A stretch of 64,000 nucleotides of DNA from Tetrapyrgos nigripes (GCA_013368315.1 JAACJM010000037.1:62001-126000); one strand, 5' to 3'. Shown: positions 36,070 through 47,610, counted from the stretch's first letter. Notes: generated from the sequence alone by a model not told the origin. Numbers and translations: made by a program.

Positions 36070-36512
36070 CAAAGCCTTGTCTGAGAGTATAATCTATACA
36101 TAACAATTTCAAGTCCTGAATTGACTATAATGGTGCAAAAGGTTTAAAAAAATCTTGATGCTTACCCAGGATCAACTTGTATGTAGCACTTGGCAGAACA
36201 AAAGATATACTGGAACCTTGTCTGAGAGTATAATCTATACACAATAGTTTCAAGTCCTCAATTGACCATAATGGCACAAAAGCCCCAAAATAATTTTGAT
36301 ACTTGCCCAGGATCAACTTGTATGTAGTGCTTGGCAGAATGAAAGATATATTGGAACCTTGTCTGAGAGTATAATCTATACACAATAGTTTCAAGTCCTA
36401 AATTGACCATAATAGTGCAAAAGCTCCAAAATAATCTTGATAATTCCCCAGGGTCAACTTGTATGTAGTGCTTGGCAGGATGAAAGATATATTGGAACCT
36501 TGTCTGAGAGAA
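36070..36512. repeat. Tandem repeat, three copies of a ~141-bp unit
   Basis: CCTTGTCTGAGAGTATAATC and TTTCAAGTCCT..ATTGACCAT recur with a spacing of about 141 bp (CAAGTCCT near 36111, 36251 and 36392). Each unit contains CAGG.TCAACTTGTATGTAG. The third unit ends at GTCTGAGAG, directly against the left end of the DDE_1 transposon. The unit shares words with the end of repeat R2. Confidence 0.85.
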
Positions 36513-36725
36513 TACTGTACAATTTTGAAGCGAGGTTCATGGGTTTACTGCATGACAGGCTCACGTCTGTAGTTCATTAGTTCAGAGGTCTGGGTGATGC
36601 ATGACATAATGAACTTAGTTCATTCATGACTCAAGCAGAGGTTGAAATACCATGAGCTCTGGCACTGTTTGGAGCTTCCTGATCAAAGCCTTTTTGGCAT
36701 TCACCCTGAGTTCTAGAGTCTAGAC

Positions 36726-38740
36726 ATGCCTCTAGACCAAATCCCACAATTTGTTTCTCTGGAAATATTTTCCTTTGCTCCACCCATTGAAATGTCGGAA
36801 TCTTCGGATTGCTCACTTCTGAAGTGTCTGGTCTGGCCAAAAGTATCCAATTCTACTCGTCGAAATGCTACACAGACTTTCACCATCCCAAAAGCCATCA
36901 AAAAATTTCTATTTCCAGAAAATACATTGCCAATTCCCAGTGTTCTCCAATCCTCATTTCCCATTATCACACACTGAAAGCTCAACGTAGATATTGACAG
37001 CTTTTTCTCGCATAACACCCCTGTCATAATTTCCCTGGAGAATCTCTCTGAGCTTCTCCAACAGCCACTTCCACCAGAAGATGTCATACACAACCTCAAG
37101 AAACTCTCACATCAAAAATGGTTGGACAGAGTGCAGTCTGTGGTTTATGCACACACAAAGAATGTCATTTGCTATCCACTATACATCATATCATTCTGGA
37201 GTACCATATTGACCATTCGAAACATTGTGCAGTGGCCATGGTACTCTGGAATGACTTGGCTTAAAAAGCACCAAGACAACCAAAAGCAATCCTCTCAGCT
37301 TTGCAATGCCTCCGCACTTGCCACAGAACTACTCCACTCTATTCCCTGGTGAAAAACTCTTCCAGACCCCTATTGGTCTTCTATTCACCATCTAGCCTGA
37401 CTGCTTGGTACTGATCAAGCAAACAGCTCACTTGTAGATATGATGCTCATGAATATCCAGGAGCACATCTCTGGAAGCCTGGTGTTGTCTAGAGGATACA
37501 TCATAAATGGTGTCATTCTTGTGCCAAAAGTTTTGGAAGTGATGGAGGGAAAGGTGGAGGCTTACAAGAATGAGAAATCTTGGTCTTGGTTGCAGGAAAT
37601 TGCAGAACAGGTCTTTGTCCAGGGCAGAGTGTTGGTGACCATAGTCAACTTGGAGACCCTACTGGCAGAGGGAGCCAAGGAAGGTCTGCAGCACTGGGTT
37701 CCACTAATTGTTAATGGAACACATACTTGCATTTTGTATGGTGACTCCTTGACCAATCAGCCTGCACTGCTGCCAAAGTTAGCCAATGGACTGCATATGT
37801 AGAGAAGCATACACACTGACCTTTGCTATGAAGTTGTAAAACTTCCCACTACCATACAAGTTGACGGTGTTTCCTGTGGCTTCATGGCAATCAATGCACT
37901 GGAAAACCACATTTTCGATGCCATCCAGTTGGTTGGAGCACATGATGTCACAAGTATGTGGTTGGAGATTTTCTGGAGGCTGGCTCAGTGCCTGGATTGG
38001 GTGAGTAAGATTCCTGAACCAAGTTGCAGTTTTCTCACCAGTGAATAGGACAACAAACTCATGCAGACTGACAGCAGCAACAAAAGTGACAGAGATCCAA
38101 TATCCTTTGATCCCACACGTATTCCAGCTATTGGCCCTCTACCCCCATTTTCCCTGTCCAGTAGAAAGAGCCGAGAGGGGTCCCAGACTAATGAAGCTGA
38201 TTTGGGCAGTGACTGGTCCAGTTCAATGAATGGAGAGGAAGGAGCCAATGACAAAGAGGAGAGTGATGAGGACAGTGACAAGATGAGTGACAATGAAGAC
38301 ACCAATGAACAACATGGCAAGATCAGTACATTGCGACAAGGAACACTTAATTTCCAACCAATTTTGTGGGAGGAATTTAAGGAGGTGACCCATGCTGCTT
38401 TTGAAATCCATGAAGCCAAGGGTGAGTGATGGGCACAGAAGATGGTTTTTTGAGCAGAGGAGAAATGGGAACACAAGAAGAAGCTAGCCAGGGAACGCCA
38501 ACATGAATGCAGAGCGAAGAAGAAGCTGAAGAGACAACTGGAAGTGGTGCTGATAGAGAGGACAAGGCAAGAATGAGCAAAGTCTCGATATCATGGCTTC
38601 ATTATGTCAACTCATAACTCATTTAGAAACAAAAACTGCACAAACATGACGATGCTGAAGAATTTGACATTGCCTATCATTCCTGACCACACTGCCAAGT
38701 TGACAAACTCTATGTTGAGAAGAAAGCAGCGAAAGGGATT
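36726..38740 (+). pseudogene. Ulp1-type (C48) cysteine protease of the DDE_1 element, nonsense-riddled
   Basis: One frame runs from 36726 to the nested insertion at 38741 with no frameshift. It is cut by eight stops: TGA at 36975, 37350, 37398, 38427, 38451 and 38574, and TAG at 37800 and 38046. The middle has the C48 triad in order: His in QHWVPLIVNG (37692-37694), Asp in LYGDSL, and Cys in SCGFMAINALE (37875-37877). Ulp1 enzymes cleave SUMO-like proteins. After an acidic Ser-rich linker (38061-38330) comes a Lys/Arg-rich coiled-coil (KKKLARERQHECRAKKKLKR). Continuation into the transposase beyond the nested element suggests both belonged to one gene or gene pair. No TAA stop occurs, which fits C-to-T decay. 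Confidence 0.82.
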
Positions 38741-38875
38741 AGAGCAAATTCAGTAAATGTACGGAATTTGATTTTTTTTTCTGCAGGCCCAACTCGATGG
38801 CAGTCCCAATGCCCAGCTTGAAGCTTTCGGAAAGTTGGTAACGTGTGCGTCGTTCTGTCCTGTCCATCACTCGCA

Positions 38876-39951
38876 ATGCCTTATAGGCCAGTGCACCCAG
38901 ACCTCAAGCACCAAATACCCATCCTCTTTCACCAACAGAATAGGTCTATCCCAGAAATTGAAGAGATCACTGGGCTGAAGAAGACTTGCATCTATAACAC
39001 CCTTCAGTATGACGAACTCTATGGAGTTCCATTCAACCCTCACGCTCGTCAATCTGGCTGTCCCTGTACAATCTGTAGTGATGATGCTTACTTCATTGTC
39101 AAGCTTCTTCAACAACGCAAGACTATGTAATTTGGATGAAATCCAAACTCAATTGCACACATGCCTGGGTCTTTACGTATCAAAACCATCCATCCTTCAA
39201 ATGATTCGTTGACTCTACTTCTCTCACAAATGTGTATCGACAAAGGCCAAAGAAGCAAACGACCTTCTACGCTCCCATCACTGGAATACTATAGCCAAAA
39301 TTGTGCCATTTCCTGACATGCTAATGTTCACCGATGAGGCTTCACGGAACTGAAGGACCCATCAACGTTGATATGGCTGGGCAGTGAAGGGCGGGCATTG
39401 TATAGTCACACAGCACTTTGTCACAGGGGAGAGAGTATCTATATTACCTCTGCTGACAATTGACGGAATTATCATGCACAATGTCATCCCTGGACCTGTG
39501 TCTGCAGAGCGCTTTTTGCAGTTCTTACGTGAATATGTGGTGAGTATGCTAAGTTTGTATATCATATTCTATGTAGCTGACTACTCTCTAGATGCCACTC
39601 ACCAATCCATACCCTGGTCCTCGTAGTGTCCTTGTCATGGACAACTGCTCTATCCACCATGTTGATGAGGTTAGAGAACTGGTTGAAGAGCAAGGTCATA
39701 CATTCATTCTTTTTTTTTACGAAGCCATTATCTAACGTGATGCTGTTATAAACTGCAAGCTAATCTACCTTCCTCCTTATTCACCTGATCTCAACCCTAT
39801 AGAACTCGCTTTCTCAGCCATCAAAGCATTTCTACATTGTCATACTACCAATTTTGGCCTTTCTATCATCAATAAAGCTTGTCATACCATTACTTCTTCC
39901 AAAGCATGGGGATTCTTTCGTAAAGCAGGTTATGTAACATTTTCTATGTAG
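38876..39951 (+). pseudogene. DDE_3 transposase (mariner-like), inactivated
   Basis: It starts MPYRPVHPDLKHQIPILFHQ. A helix-turn-helix-like region (IPEIEEITGLKKTCIYNTL) follows. The catalytic Asp blocks MLMFTDEAS and SVLVMDNCSIHHVDEVRELV and the Glu block LIYLPPYSPDLNPIELAFSA are all readable. An intron near 39541-39591 (GTGAGTATG..CTCTAG) splits it. Breaks include a 1-bp shift near 39128 (after QQRKTM), several TGA codons (after QMIR, after EASRN, and after THQR), and a TAA near 39735. The catalytic residues survive but the reading frame does not. Confidence 0.85.
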
Positions 39952-40179
39952 AAACTATGGAACTCTTTCAAAGCATTGCCCCATTCCCCAAAACCTTGTT
40001 TGATTTTCATTCTCCGACTGGCGACACAAGAAACTTTCTTCATTACCACCATCTCAGCTCTCCCCACTACCATCCTCATGCCATGAAGTGCCTCTCCTCC
40101 TCCCGATGAGGAAGACTCCATCACCGAACTCAATCAGAAAGTCACCATCACCCTTACAGTCTATAAACTCACCTCGAGC

Positions 40180-41657
40180 ATGGCTTCCAAGAAGAAGAAG
40201 GAGTCGAAGGACACCAAGACCAAGGAAATCGAGCATTTGTTCAAGGAGTCAAAGGAGGCCTACTTCTCACTCATGTCGGCTACTCTGAAGAAGTTTGGCC
40301 GTGACAAAGGGTTCAATGTGTCAGAAAACTTGGCCTTCAAGATGAAGTTCCATATATCTCCTGACCTGTGAGTTTTCAGTATGTTTTCGTACTTGGTACT
40401 GATAACCTGAGACAGCAAGGCAAAGTCTGTTGATGTAGAAGACTTCAACGAGTACTCGGACACAGTCAAGAAAATCTTAGAGACTCCACCCTCAAAAGGG
40501 ATCACCATTTATGTCGACAAGAAGGATATCAAATCAGCGAAGGCAAGTACTACGACTACTCAAATACAATACCTTTTCGCTAATTCTCTTGGCCTCTAGA
40601 AGCGAGGCAATGGTGACTCAGACTCGCAGTCATCTGATGACAATGACACTGTGAGCTTCAGTTTTTTTTTTCATCGCTCTGATGACAGGTTCTGACTCTT
40701 CAATATTCACAGGGAAGGACACAGCACATTGCAGCGGAGCATGCCGTGGCCAAAAAACGTGGCCTCCTGGAGAGACAGTACGGTGATCCGAGCAAGGGAG
40801 ACTCCTCCTACAAGTGCCCTTCTACAGGAGAGTCTGTGCACTTGACCACGTACATGCTATCGGAATGGGCTAGGGCCATGGTGAGCTTGCCTTTATACTA
40901 GTGATGCATTGGCTCATTTTGATCTCTTTAGGTCGACAAAAAAGCGACCCTTGAAACTCCTCCCGATTCTGTCACCTTTGATCCTCGCACACGCCAGAGT
41001 TCGCTTCTTCGCAACTGCCGCTCTTCCTCTGTCAGTACCGATGGTTCTTACAGTGGCTCTCGTGCCCTGATGTCTGAGCTGGGTTTCCCATCCAATATAT
41101 TGGATTGTTTTGTCCCACATCCCAGGACCCCTGCTCCTACAACTCCGCCTCACTCCCACCCTTCATTTGATTACCAAAACACTCCTACCAAGCTTCCTCG
41201 CTTCCTACAGTATGCAAAGGAGGCCCCATCGTTTCAATATCAACTTGCTACACACGCATATGGCCCAGACGTGTTGGAATTTGTCAACAACAAAGACTTG
41301 GCTTCCCTGAACATCCCTGCTGGTGAAGTCATTTGCCTCAAGAAGGCCACTGCCGCATTCATGACAAGTGATGAAGCTAAGGTTACCAAGTGCAAGACTC
41401 CTAACGATGTGGAACCTGACACCCATCCTGCTAAGGAGCCCAGGGTCGAGACCGTGGCACTAGAGAAGCGATGGCGTGATGGCTCGGGAGCCCAAAGACT
41501 TTATGGGACAATCAAGCTGGGTGATGGAAACTGCGGCTCTGATGCAGATGTTGAATGGTTCTTTAGAGCAGATGGAATGCCTGCATTTGCGCCTGTTCCT
41601 TTGGGATGGGCTGTCACTCTTGAGAATGACGATGAGTGCTCTGATGATCCTCTTTAG
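40180..41657 (+). CDS. Intact accessory protein of the DDE_3 element, function unknown
   Basis: Five exons (40180-40367, 40416-40542, 40600-40650, 40713-40880, 40932-41657) join to 1260 nt, 419 aa, without any stop. Intron 2 uses a GC..AG pair (GCAAGT donor); the others are GT..AG. The N-terminus is Lys-rich (MASKKKKESKDTKTKEIEHL) and a basic/hydrophobic segment follows (LKKFGRDKGFNVSENLAFKM). An acidic Ser/Asp stretch (GDSDSQSSDDNDT) lies near residue 110. The middle has HIAAEHAVAKKRGLLERQYG and a Pro-rich part (PHPRTPAPTTPPHSH). The last 60 residues include KRWRDGSGAQRLYG and DVEWFFRADGMP, and the end is acidic. No family, signal peptide or membrane segment is recognised. It lies inside the TIRs, so it probably travelled with the transposon, either as a partner protein or as captured host cargo. 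Confidence 0.85.
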
Positions 41658-42082
41658 TTGGACTTGCGTCCTTCCCTGCATGATTCCTTCTTGATAATTG
41701 TATTTCCTTGTGATTGTTGTAGTTTTCCTCTCATGTTCTGTACTAGTAATCTGAAGGGTACCAGGTAGTAATACATAGTCTACAAGATCCATAGTAAATT
41801 GTACGCTAGAAATTGTAACAAGTTTTCTTATCACTGTTGTCAGTGATGTTGTAGGTGGGGCACTCAGTTCTTTCACGTAGTCTTTGGACAGACTGCAGAC
41901 TACATTCATGACATTAGTTCCATGTATTTCGATTGACAGTGTTTTCACAATATGGACTGATACGAACTTGTAGGTGAAAACCTATGCTTGTACCGAGAAG
42001 GACCGATTGACTGCCGATTGACTGCCATCAAGTTGGGCCCACAGAAAAAAAATCAGATTCCGTACATTTACTGAATTTGCTC

Positions 42083-44538
42083 TAAAGCTGGATGTAAACA
42101 TTGGAAGACTGAGAAGCCCCTGACATGAACAAACTGGCTTGACCCATTCCTCTGCGAGAAAATAAAGACAGCAGTTGAGAGGGCCAGTTATCCATACCGA
42201 CCCATGGACATTGTGAGAGAGGCCCATGGCCTAGACAAGTTGCTGAAAGGCTTGACAATGCAGGTGGTTGGGCAATGGATTGACCCAGATGCAAAGAAGG
42301 AAGGGAAGTTTGCTTGGACAGAGAAAGTATTGGCCAACGTGAAGGAGGGTGTTGCACCAGGAATATGGAAGACTGGACATAAGGGGATTCTGGTTAGGAG
42401 ACTCTACTGCTCTGCATGAGAAAACATCTGACATACCCTATATAGCATGACCATAAAAATGTATGCAAGCTCATCAACAAGCAGCTGATGGGACTACAAT
42501 CACTCGGTATTCCACTAGCTGCTACCACCATACATGACATTATGGTAGTAATCCTCACGCAGCATGTTCCCAGAATCTTTGACCAGGACTTGGGTGATGG
42601 AACAAAGTTCTGTTGCAGTGAAAGCTTTGTTCACTGCTACCTTTGCAGTTGATTGGGATAGTCTCTTCGGTCAGGTACTCGTGCAGCTCAAAAGCTACTG
42701 GAGAACCATGAAGCTATTTTGTTGGAGGCCTTCATCAGAGAAGCTGCCACTATCTGTGACTACCAGATTCCAGAGGACCTGATAGTCAACACCAACCAGA
42801 CTAATTTGATGTATCAGCCAGGTACAGCAATGATGTGGAGTGCAGAGGGGGAGAAACAGGTGGATATCTGCAGGAAGGAAGGAAAGTGAGCATACACACT
42901 CATACCATTGATAGCTGCAAGTGGTGAAGCTCTTCCTATGCAGACCATTTACCGAGGACAGACAGCGCAGTCTTGTCCCAGCAAGAACTCCCTGGCATAT
43001 GAAGCTGCAAATTTGTTAGGTTTTCTTCTGGAGCCATCTAAAGCAGACACATATTGGTTGACCTTTGCCACTATGCAATCTCTCGTCAACAAGATAATCA
43101 GCCCATACTTCGATTCCAAGAAAGCGGCACTAAACCTGGGTCAGGAACAATATGTGTTATGGAAAATAGACTGTTGGTCTGTGCATCGGTTGGCAGAATT
43201 CTTGGACTGGATGAAGAAGGAGCACCCATGCATCATCATCATCATATTTGTCCCAGTGTCTTGTATCGGGGTCTTTCAACCACTCAAGCTCAGCATTAAA
43301 CGAACGACACACTGTTAGAGCTACTAAAATGGAAAGAAGACGGAGATCAAAATACGCTGAAGTTGGATACTAGTCTTACTGTTCCTCATGACTGGTCACT
43401 GGGCTGGATTGTCGAAGCCTACAAGGATATCAATAAACCTGAGCTAGTGAAGAAGGTATGTACACAGGTATTCTTGAGAATCTCCAGCTGATCAAGGTGT
43501 CAACAGGCTTTTGAGATGTGTCATGTAGGAGAGACAGGGCTCAATCTGTCGCCTGAAGCATTAAAACTGCTTCATGAGCTTCCAAAGACCAACCTGAGAC
43601 TCTTTAATGAACTCACTGATACCAACACCACTCCCTACACATATCAAGAACCTACAGACATTAAGCGAAGCAAGTCAGAGAAGGGAAAGGGAAAGGGGAG
43701 AGGGAAGGAGGAGGTAACAGAGTCAGAAGAGTATGTGGGAGACAAGGAACCTGTTTTCTCACCAGATTACAATGACCCTCAAGGGGTACTCACTTTCTTA
43801 TTGCCTGACATCACCTTCATTTTTGGTCATAAGGCCTGACCCCCTCCCCCCCTCCCACTCCCCTGCCATAAAGAGAAGGTGATGTGTAAGCAATAATTAC
43901 ATAAGATCTGCCCTTTCCTCAACCCATAGCCACCCATCCACAGTCTCTTATGGTTTTCACTGGTATCTACTCCATTAATAGTATTTATGTGATACATATC
44001 ATGTATGCATGCTGTTTTTGTTCTGTCATGCAGTGTAACAAGTCACATGGTAACAATGGAACAGTCTGACTCTCCTCACATATTTGATTTCTTGGCTGAC
44101 AGAATGAGCCTGGACACTGTTTTTGTCTCCATTTCACATTTTTAACAAGTGCTAGACTGAAAGGAAGGCTTTAACAGGCCATCCAGGTACTTATTACCTG
44201 GTATGTCATTTTGGGTCATAAGGACCCCTACACCCCCCCTCCCCCCAAGGTGATATCAGGTAATAAGGCTCTGGGTACCCCTTGATGACCCTTGCAACTT
44301 TCCAACAGAAATTCTGATAGAACATCTTGTGACTGGCAAGGAAATCAAAGGCATGGCAGTGAGGCCAGATGGCTTGTTGGTCTGGGAAGTGGATGTCCAG
44401 GAAGAGAAAGCAGAGGATGGAAAAGAGATGGAAGCTGTTCATTCTACTTGTGCTGAAGGCAAACAATTAACCAAGTGGCCAGCATGGCTCACGAGAGACT
44501 GGCTGTACACTGGTGGCAACAATAGTGACAATGATTAG
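42083..44538 (+). pseudogene. DDE_1 transposase (continuation of the outer element), inactivated
   Basis: Readable in order: ASYPYRPMDIVREAHGLDK and ERASYPY at 42190 (DNA-binding part), KVLANVKEGVAPGIWKTGHK near 42330, RVFDQDLGDGTKF-like sequence near 42570, then the catalytic domain at 42780-43310. That domain contains NTNQTNLMYQPGTAMMWSAE, TYWLTFATMQSLVNKIISPY and LWKIDCWSVHRLAEFLDWM. It ends in FVPVSCIGVFQPLKLSIKR. Two of three expected acidic positions look changed: NTNQT where the family has NTDQT, and QPLK where it has QP.D. Then come WIVEAYKDINKPELVKKAFE and, after the MITE, a C-terminal segment to 44538 (LIEHLVTGKEIKGMAVRPDG). Frame changes and stops are frequent. The coiled-coil/Ulp1 part lies upstream of the nested DDE_3 element. 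Confidence 0.8.
43780..44284. mobile_element. hAT-type MITE nested in the DDE_1 transposase gene
   Basis: The left end CAAGGGGTACTCACTTTCTT and reversed right end CAAGGGGTACCCAGAGCCTT continue into shared ATTRCCTGAYATCACCTT. An exact 8-bp duplication ATGACCCT lies at 43772-43779 and 44285-44292, typical of hAT. 505 bp, C-rich tracts inside, no ORF. With the insert and one duplication removed, the transposase frame continues (FSPDYNDP then CNFPTEILIEHL). Confidence 0.88.
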
Positions 44539-44728
44539 AGTAGGTTTGTAGACGTGTCATGCATGTCATGGTCATATGTACATGGCTTTTTGGGGCTGTT
44601 TTGGCCGGAAATTTTCTTGGTCTGTCACGCAGTTCAAAGCTCAAGGTGACGCATGACTGAACTTAAAAAACGCTAGTTCAGAGGGCCTGGTGACACATGA
44701 CTGAACCTCACTTCGAAATTGTACAGTA

Positions 44729-47149
44729 AGTGGGGCCATCAAATACTATCCACAAACGTCTGAGTGCTGCCATATCCAAATTGGGATACATTCCTGCACC
44801 CCTCCCTGCCATGGTACATGCTACCCTGCCTGCGGGACCTATCACAAAGGTATAACTATGAATTACATGAACTATTGCAATATATTACGACTAGCAATTG
44901 TCGAAAATTTGACATTTGGATGACTAGAATGAAGTCCAAAGTGACTTGCGCAAAGTCACCTCTCATTATCTTGTCAGATTCTGGTCTGACCCTTCCCTTT
45001 GTCTTTTCCCCTAAAGTTCTATTTTTCCAGGTGGTTTGGGGTCTTTCCTTGGTCGGAAATTATTTCACTAGGTGAACTGTTCAATAGTGCTTATTCAGGA
45101 CCATGCATTGTTCCCATGCCCTTCTGATTGTGCCAGCATGGGCCCTCTTGTATGTTGAGCATATATATAATTAATCACTTGTCAATTACCTTCTTTCCAT
45201 AAGCTTCTACTAGTTTTCTTTCTCTCTCTGTGAGTCCATTCTGCCAGAATGTTTTTTTTGGTCTACTTCTTTATGTCCAGCAGTAAAATCACTTGCAGAG
45301 TAAGATAGTACACAGCTCCCACCTTCATCGTAGGCCTCAGTATTGGAATCAGGCTTCTCTTCATCGTCTCTGGATGGCAGTGGTGCAGGTAAAAATGTAG
45401 TGTCCCTCCAATCACCCCAGATGTGGGGTTCCTCTTGCGTACTGAGCAGGTGCATAAATAAGTAGCTCTCCATAAAGTTATCTGGCCTGAATCATAGTCA
45501 GTAAGTGTTAGTCTATGTTTAGAGAACATACACATACCAGGTTGGTGAAGTAGTCGATGAGAGATCAGTCATGTACACGCCAAAATCTACTGCTAAGACA
45601 TATAAGCAGATGCTGAAAGAGAGAATTAATTATTTGGACATACCTTTACTACTCATCAACTCAGCTTGAAGCCCCTTCCATGGAGATCCAATCAGTATAC
45701 TTGTCGAGCTGAAGGAAGTGAGGATTGTCCTTTGCAGAGAGGTTTGAGTGAAAAACCTGGAGGAACAATGATCAGCGCATATCAACAGTATGAAAGGAGA
45801 CCGCTCACCGATGCCCTATATCCTTTGATGAATGACAGAGGAAGTTCTGAAAGGTCCATCCTTCCAAAGCTTAATGGATAGGTGGCTGAGTTTGGATCCT
45901 AATACTTAAATAGCTTGCTAAAGATTGTCAAGTCTGTAGGACCTGACTTCTTCCATATCTATATAGATAGATACAGCTCAGCGAGAAAGAAGAGTCAACA
46001 CTAAATATATTCATACCTATATAGATAAATACAGCTGTATGTATATATGAGTAAAAGAAATACTTGAGAGACATAAGTACTAACCTCAGCGAGAAGGAAG
46101 AGTGGCTATGGATCGCTATTTAACATACAGAGACAAATGAGGAAACCACGTGACCATAAAGGGCAGTACATGGACAAGATCTGGATTGCCACATGAGATA
46201 ACGAAAAAGGAAAGAAATGAAATATAAAATCCTACAGAGTCTGCACAGATATCACGGCCGTTATGCAGCAATGCGGTCGTTTTTTGAGGATATACCGAGC
46301 TCTGTAGCTGCTCACTTCAGTATTTCTCTTGGATTGGAATCTTTACATGACTAAAAATGCAGGAGGCAATGTGAAAGGCAGCCTCCTTGAAGTGGAATTG
46401 AACGAAAAATGATACCCATCCATATGCAGTGCACTCAGAAGTGACTCAAGGAGGGCGGGATAGCACTGATCCATAGGCAGGACTATAAGCAATGTGCAGG
46501 ATCCATAGCCTCCTTATTGGGATAATAACCCAAAGGGCCTGGAAAGGCTGTACATGACATCGCTCTTGACACTACTTACACTTACACTATACTTGTATAT
46601 ACTCCCGTCTAAGCAGCAGGGGCCTGATTCCTCTTCCTCCAACTTGGCCTGTTCTAGCTTACACTCAGATTCTAGCTCAGGCTCAAACTTCAGTTCGCTG
46701 AGTCCCTCAGACTCACAATCACATTCTCCTTAGGAATACATTGTACTAGTAGCTGTAGTACATCCTAATGTAGTATTTTCTTTCAATCTTATTCATTTGT
46801 TGTAACGGCTGTTACTGAATTTGTAGTATTATATCATACATTCTCATGTTTCCAAGTACTTAAGTACTCTCTCGGACTTTCTTCGAGTAACTCTTTCTCT
46901 TACATCGCCTTACCTGTCTTGTACGTACCAGTGGTAATTAAAAGCCCTGTCTTGCATATTGAGGCCTGAGGCACCAAGAGAACCGAGTTACAGATAGATA
47001 AGATGGCGAGTGAGACAGGCTTTCTTTTCTTTCTTTTGGTCAGAATCCTGATGTCTTGACTCATTAACCTTCACAGCTAGCTATCATGATTCCCAGCTGT
47101 ACACCTACATTATATGTGAATGATTCCTGAGATAATCTTCTGTTCTGTC
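44729..47149. other. No confident gene
   Basis: A minus-strand frame (45473-45210) reads EEPHIWGDWRDTTFLPAPLP, then SRDDEEKPDSNTEAYDEGG, which looks protein-like, but no start, splice partners or domain are clear. A 103-codon plus frame at 44764-45075 has no motif. GATAGATACAGCTCAGCGAG-like words recur at 45960-46110. The rest is AT-rich and non-coding. Confidence 0.3.
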
Positions 47150-47610
47150 AAGGGCTGTATACAAGTTCATTGTGGGCAAGCATCAAGATTATTTTGGGCC
47201 TTTTGAGCGTATTACTGACTGAAAACCATTTTGTCTAGATTATACTCTCAGGCAGGTCCCAATATAAAATCAAATAGTTTCAATGAGAGAATTTCATGTC
47301 CTCATTCTAGTTGTCTTGAGTAAGCTCAACCTTATAGGTCCCTAGTTTTAATTGGTTCATTACTGTTACTTCACAATTATTCTGCTATTCTTATTTTGCC
47401 TTACAAGGCTTTGAAAATTATCCCCTGGTCATTATACTTCCTTGTTACCCACTCAAGATAATTGTATGCATTAATTAGCTACAGAGTAATTTTAAGCAGC
47501 TTATCAGGAGTGATAAGGCAATGGATATAAATTTGCCTCCCTTATAAGCTAGTACAATTGAGTATTACTCTGCTGTCAGATTATCTGGACCAAAAGTTTT
47601 CAGACATTTT
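47150..47610 (-). repeat. Dispersed AT-rich repeat R2, minus-oriented copy
   Basis: Reverse complement of 33985-34440 along its full length, with scattered differences. It ends directly before duplication copy B starts (47622), so R2 or a rearrangement at it may mark the duplication breakpoint. Confidence 0.8.

Larger units (their letters stand above)
38742..42082 (+). mobile_element. Nested DDE_3 mariner-like transposon with accessory gene
   Basis: TIRs start GAGCAAATTCAGTAAATGTA at both ends and run for about 60 bp (CGGAATYTGATTTTTTTTCT, then GGCCCAACTYGATGGCAGTC). The flanks are TA (38740-38741, 42083-42084). 3341 bp, inserted into the DDE_1 element. It holds a dead DDE_3 transposase (38876-39951) and an intact 419-aa gene (40180-41657), both on plus. 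Confidence 0.9.
36515..44726 (+). mobile_element. DDE_1-type DNA transposon with Ulp1 protease, containing two nested elements
   Basis: The ends are inverted repeats CTGTACAATTTYGAAGYGAG then GTTCA, flanked by TA (36513-36514 and 44727-44728). Total 8212 bp; about 4.35 kb without the nested DDE_3 element (38742-42082) and MITE (43780-44284). On plus it encodes a Ulp1-like protease region, then a DDE_1 transposase. Both are ruined by nonsense codons. The TA duplication fits the pogo/mariner group to which DDE_1 enzymes belong. Confidence 0.88.
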
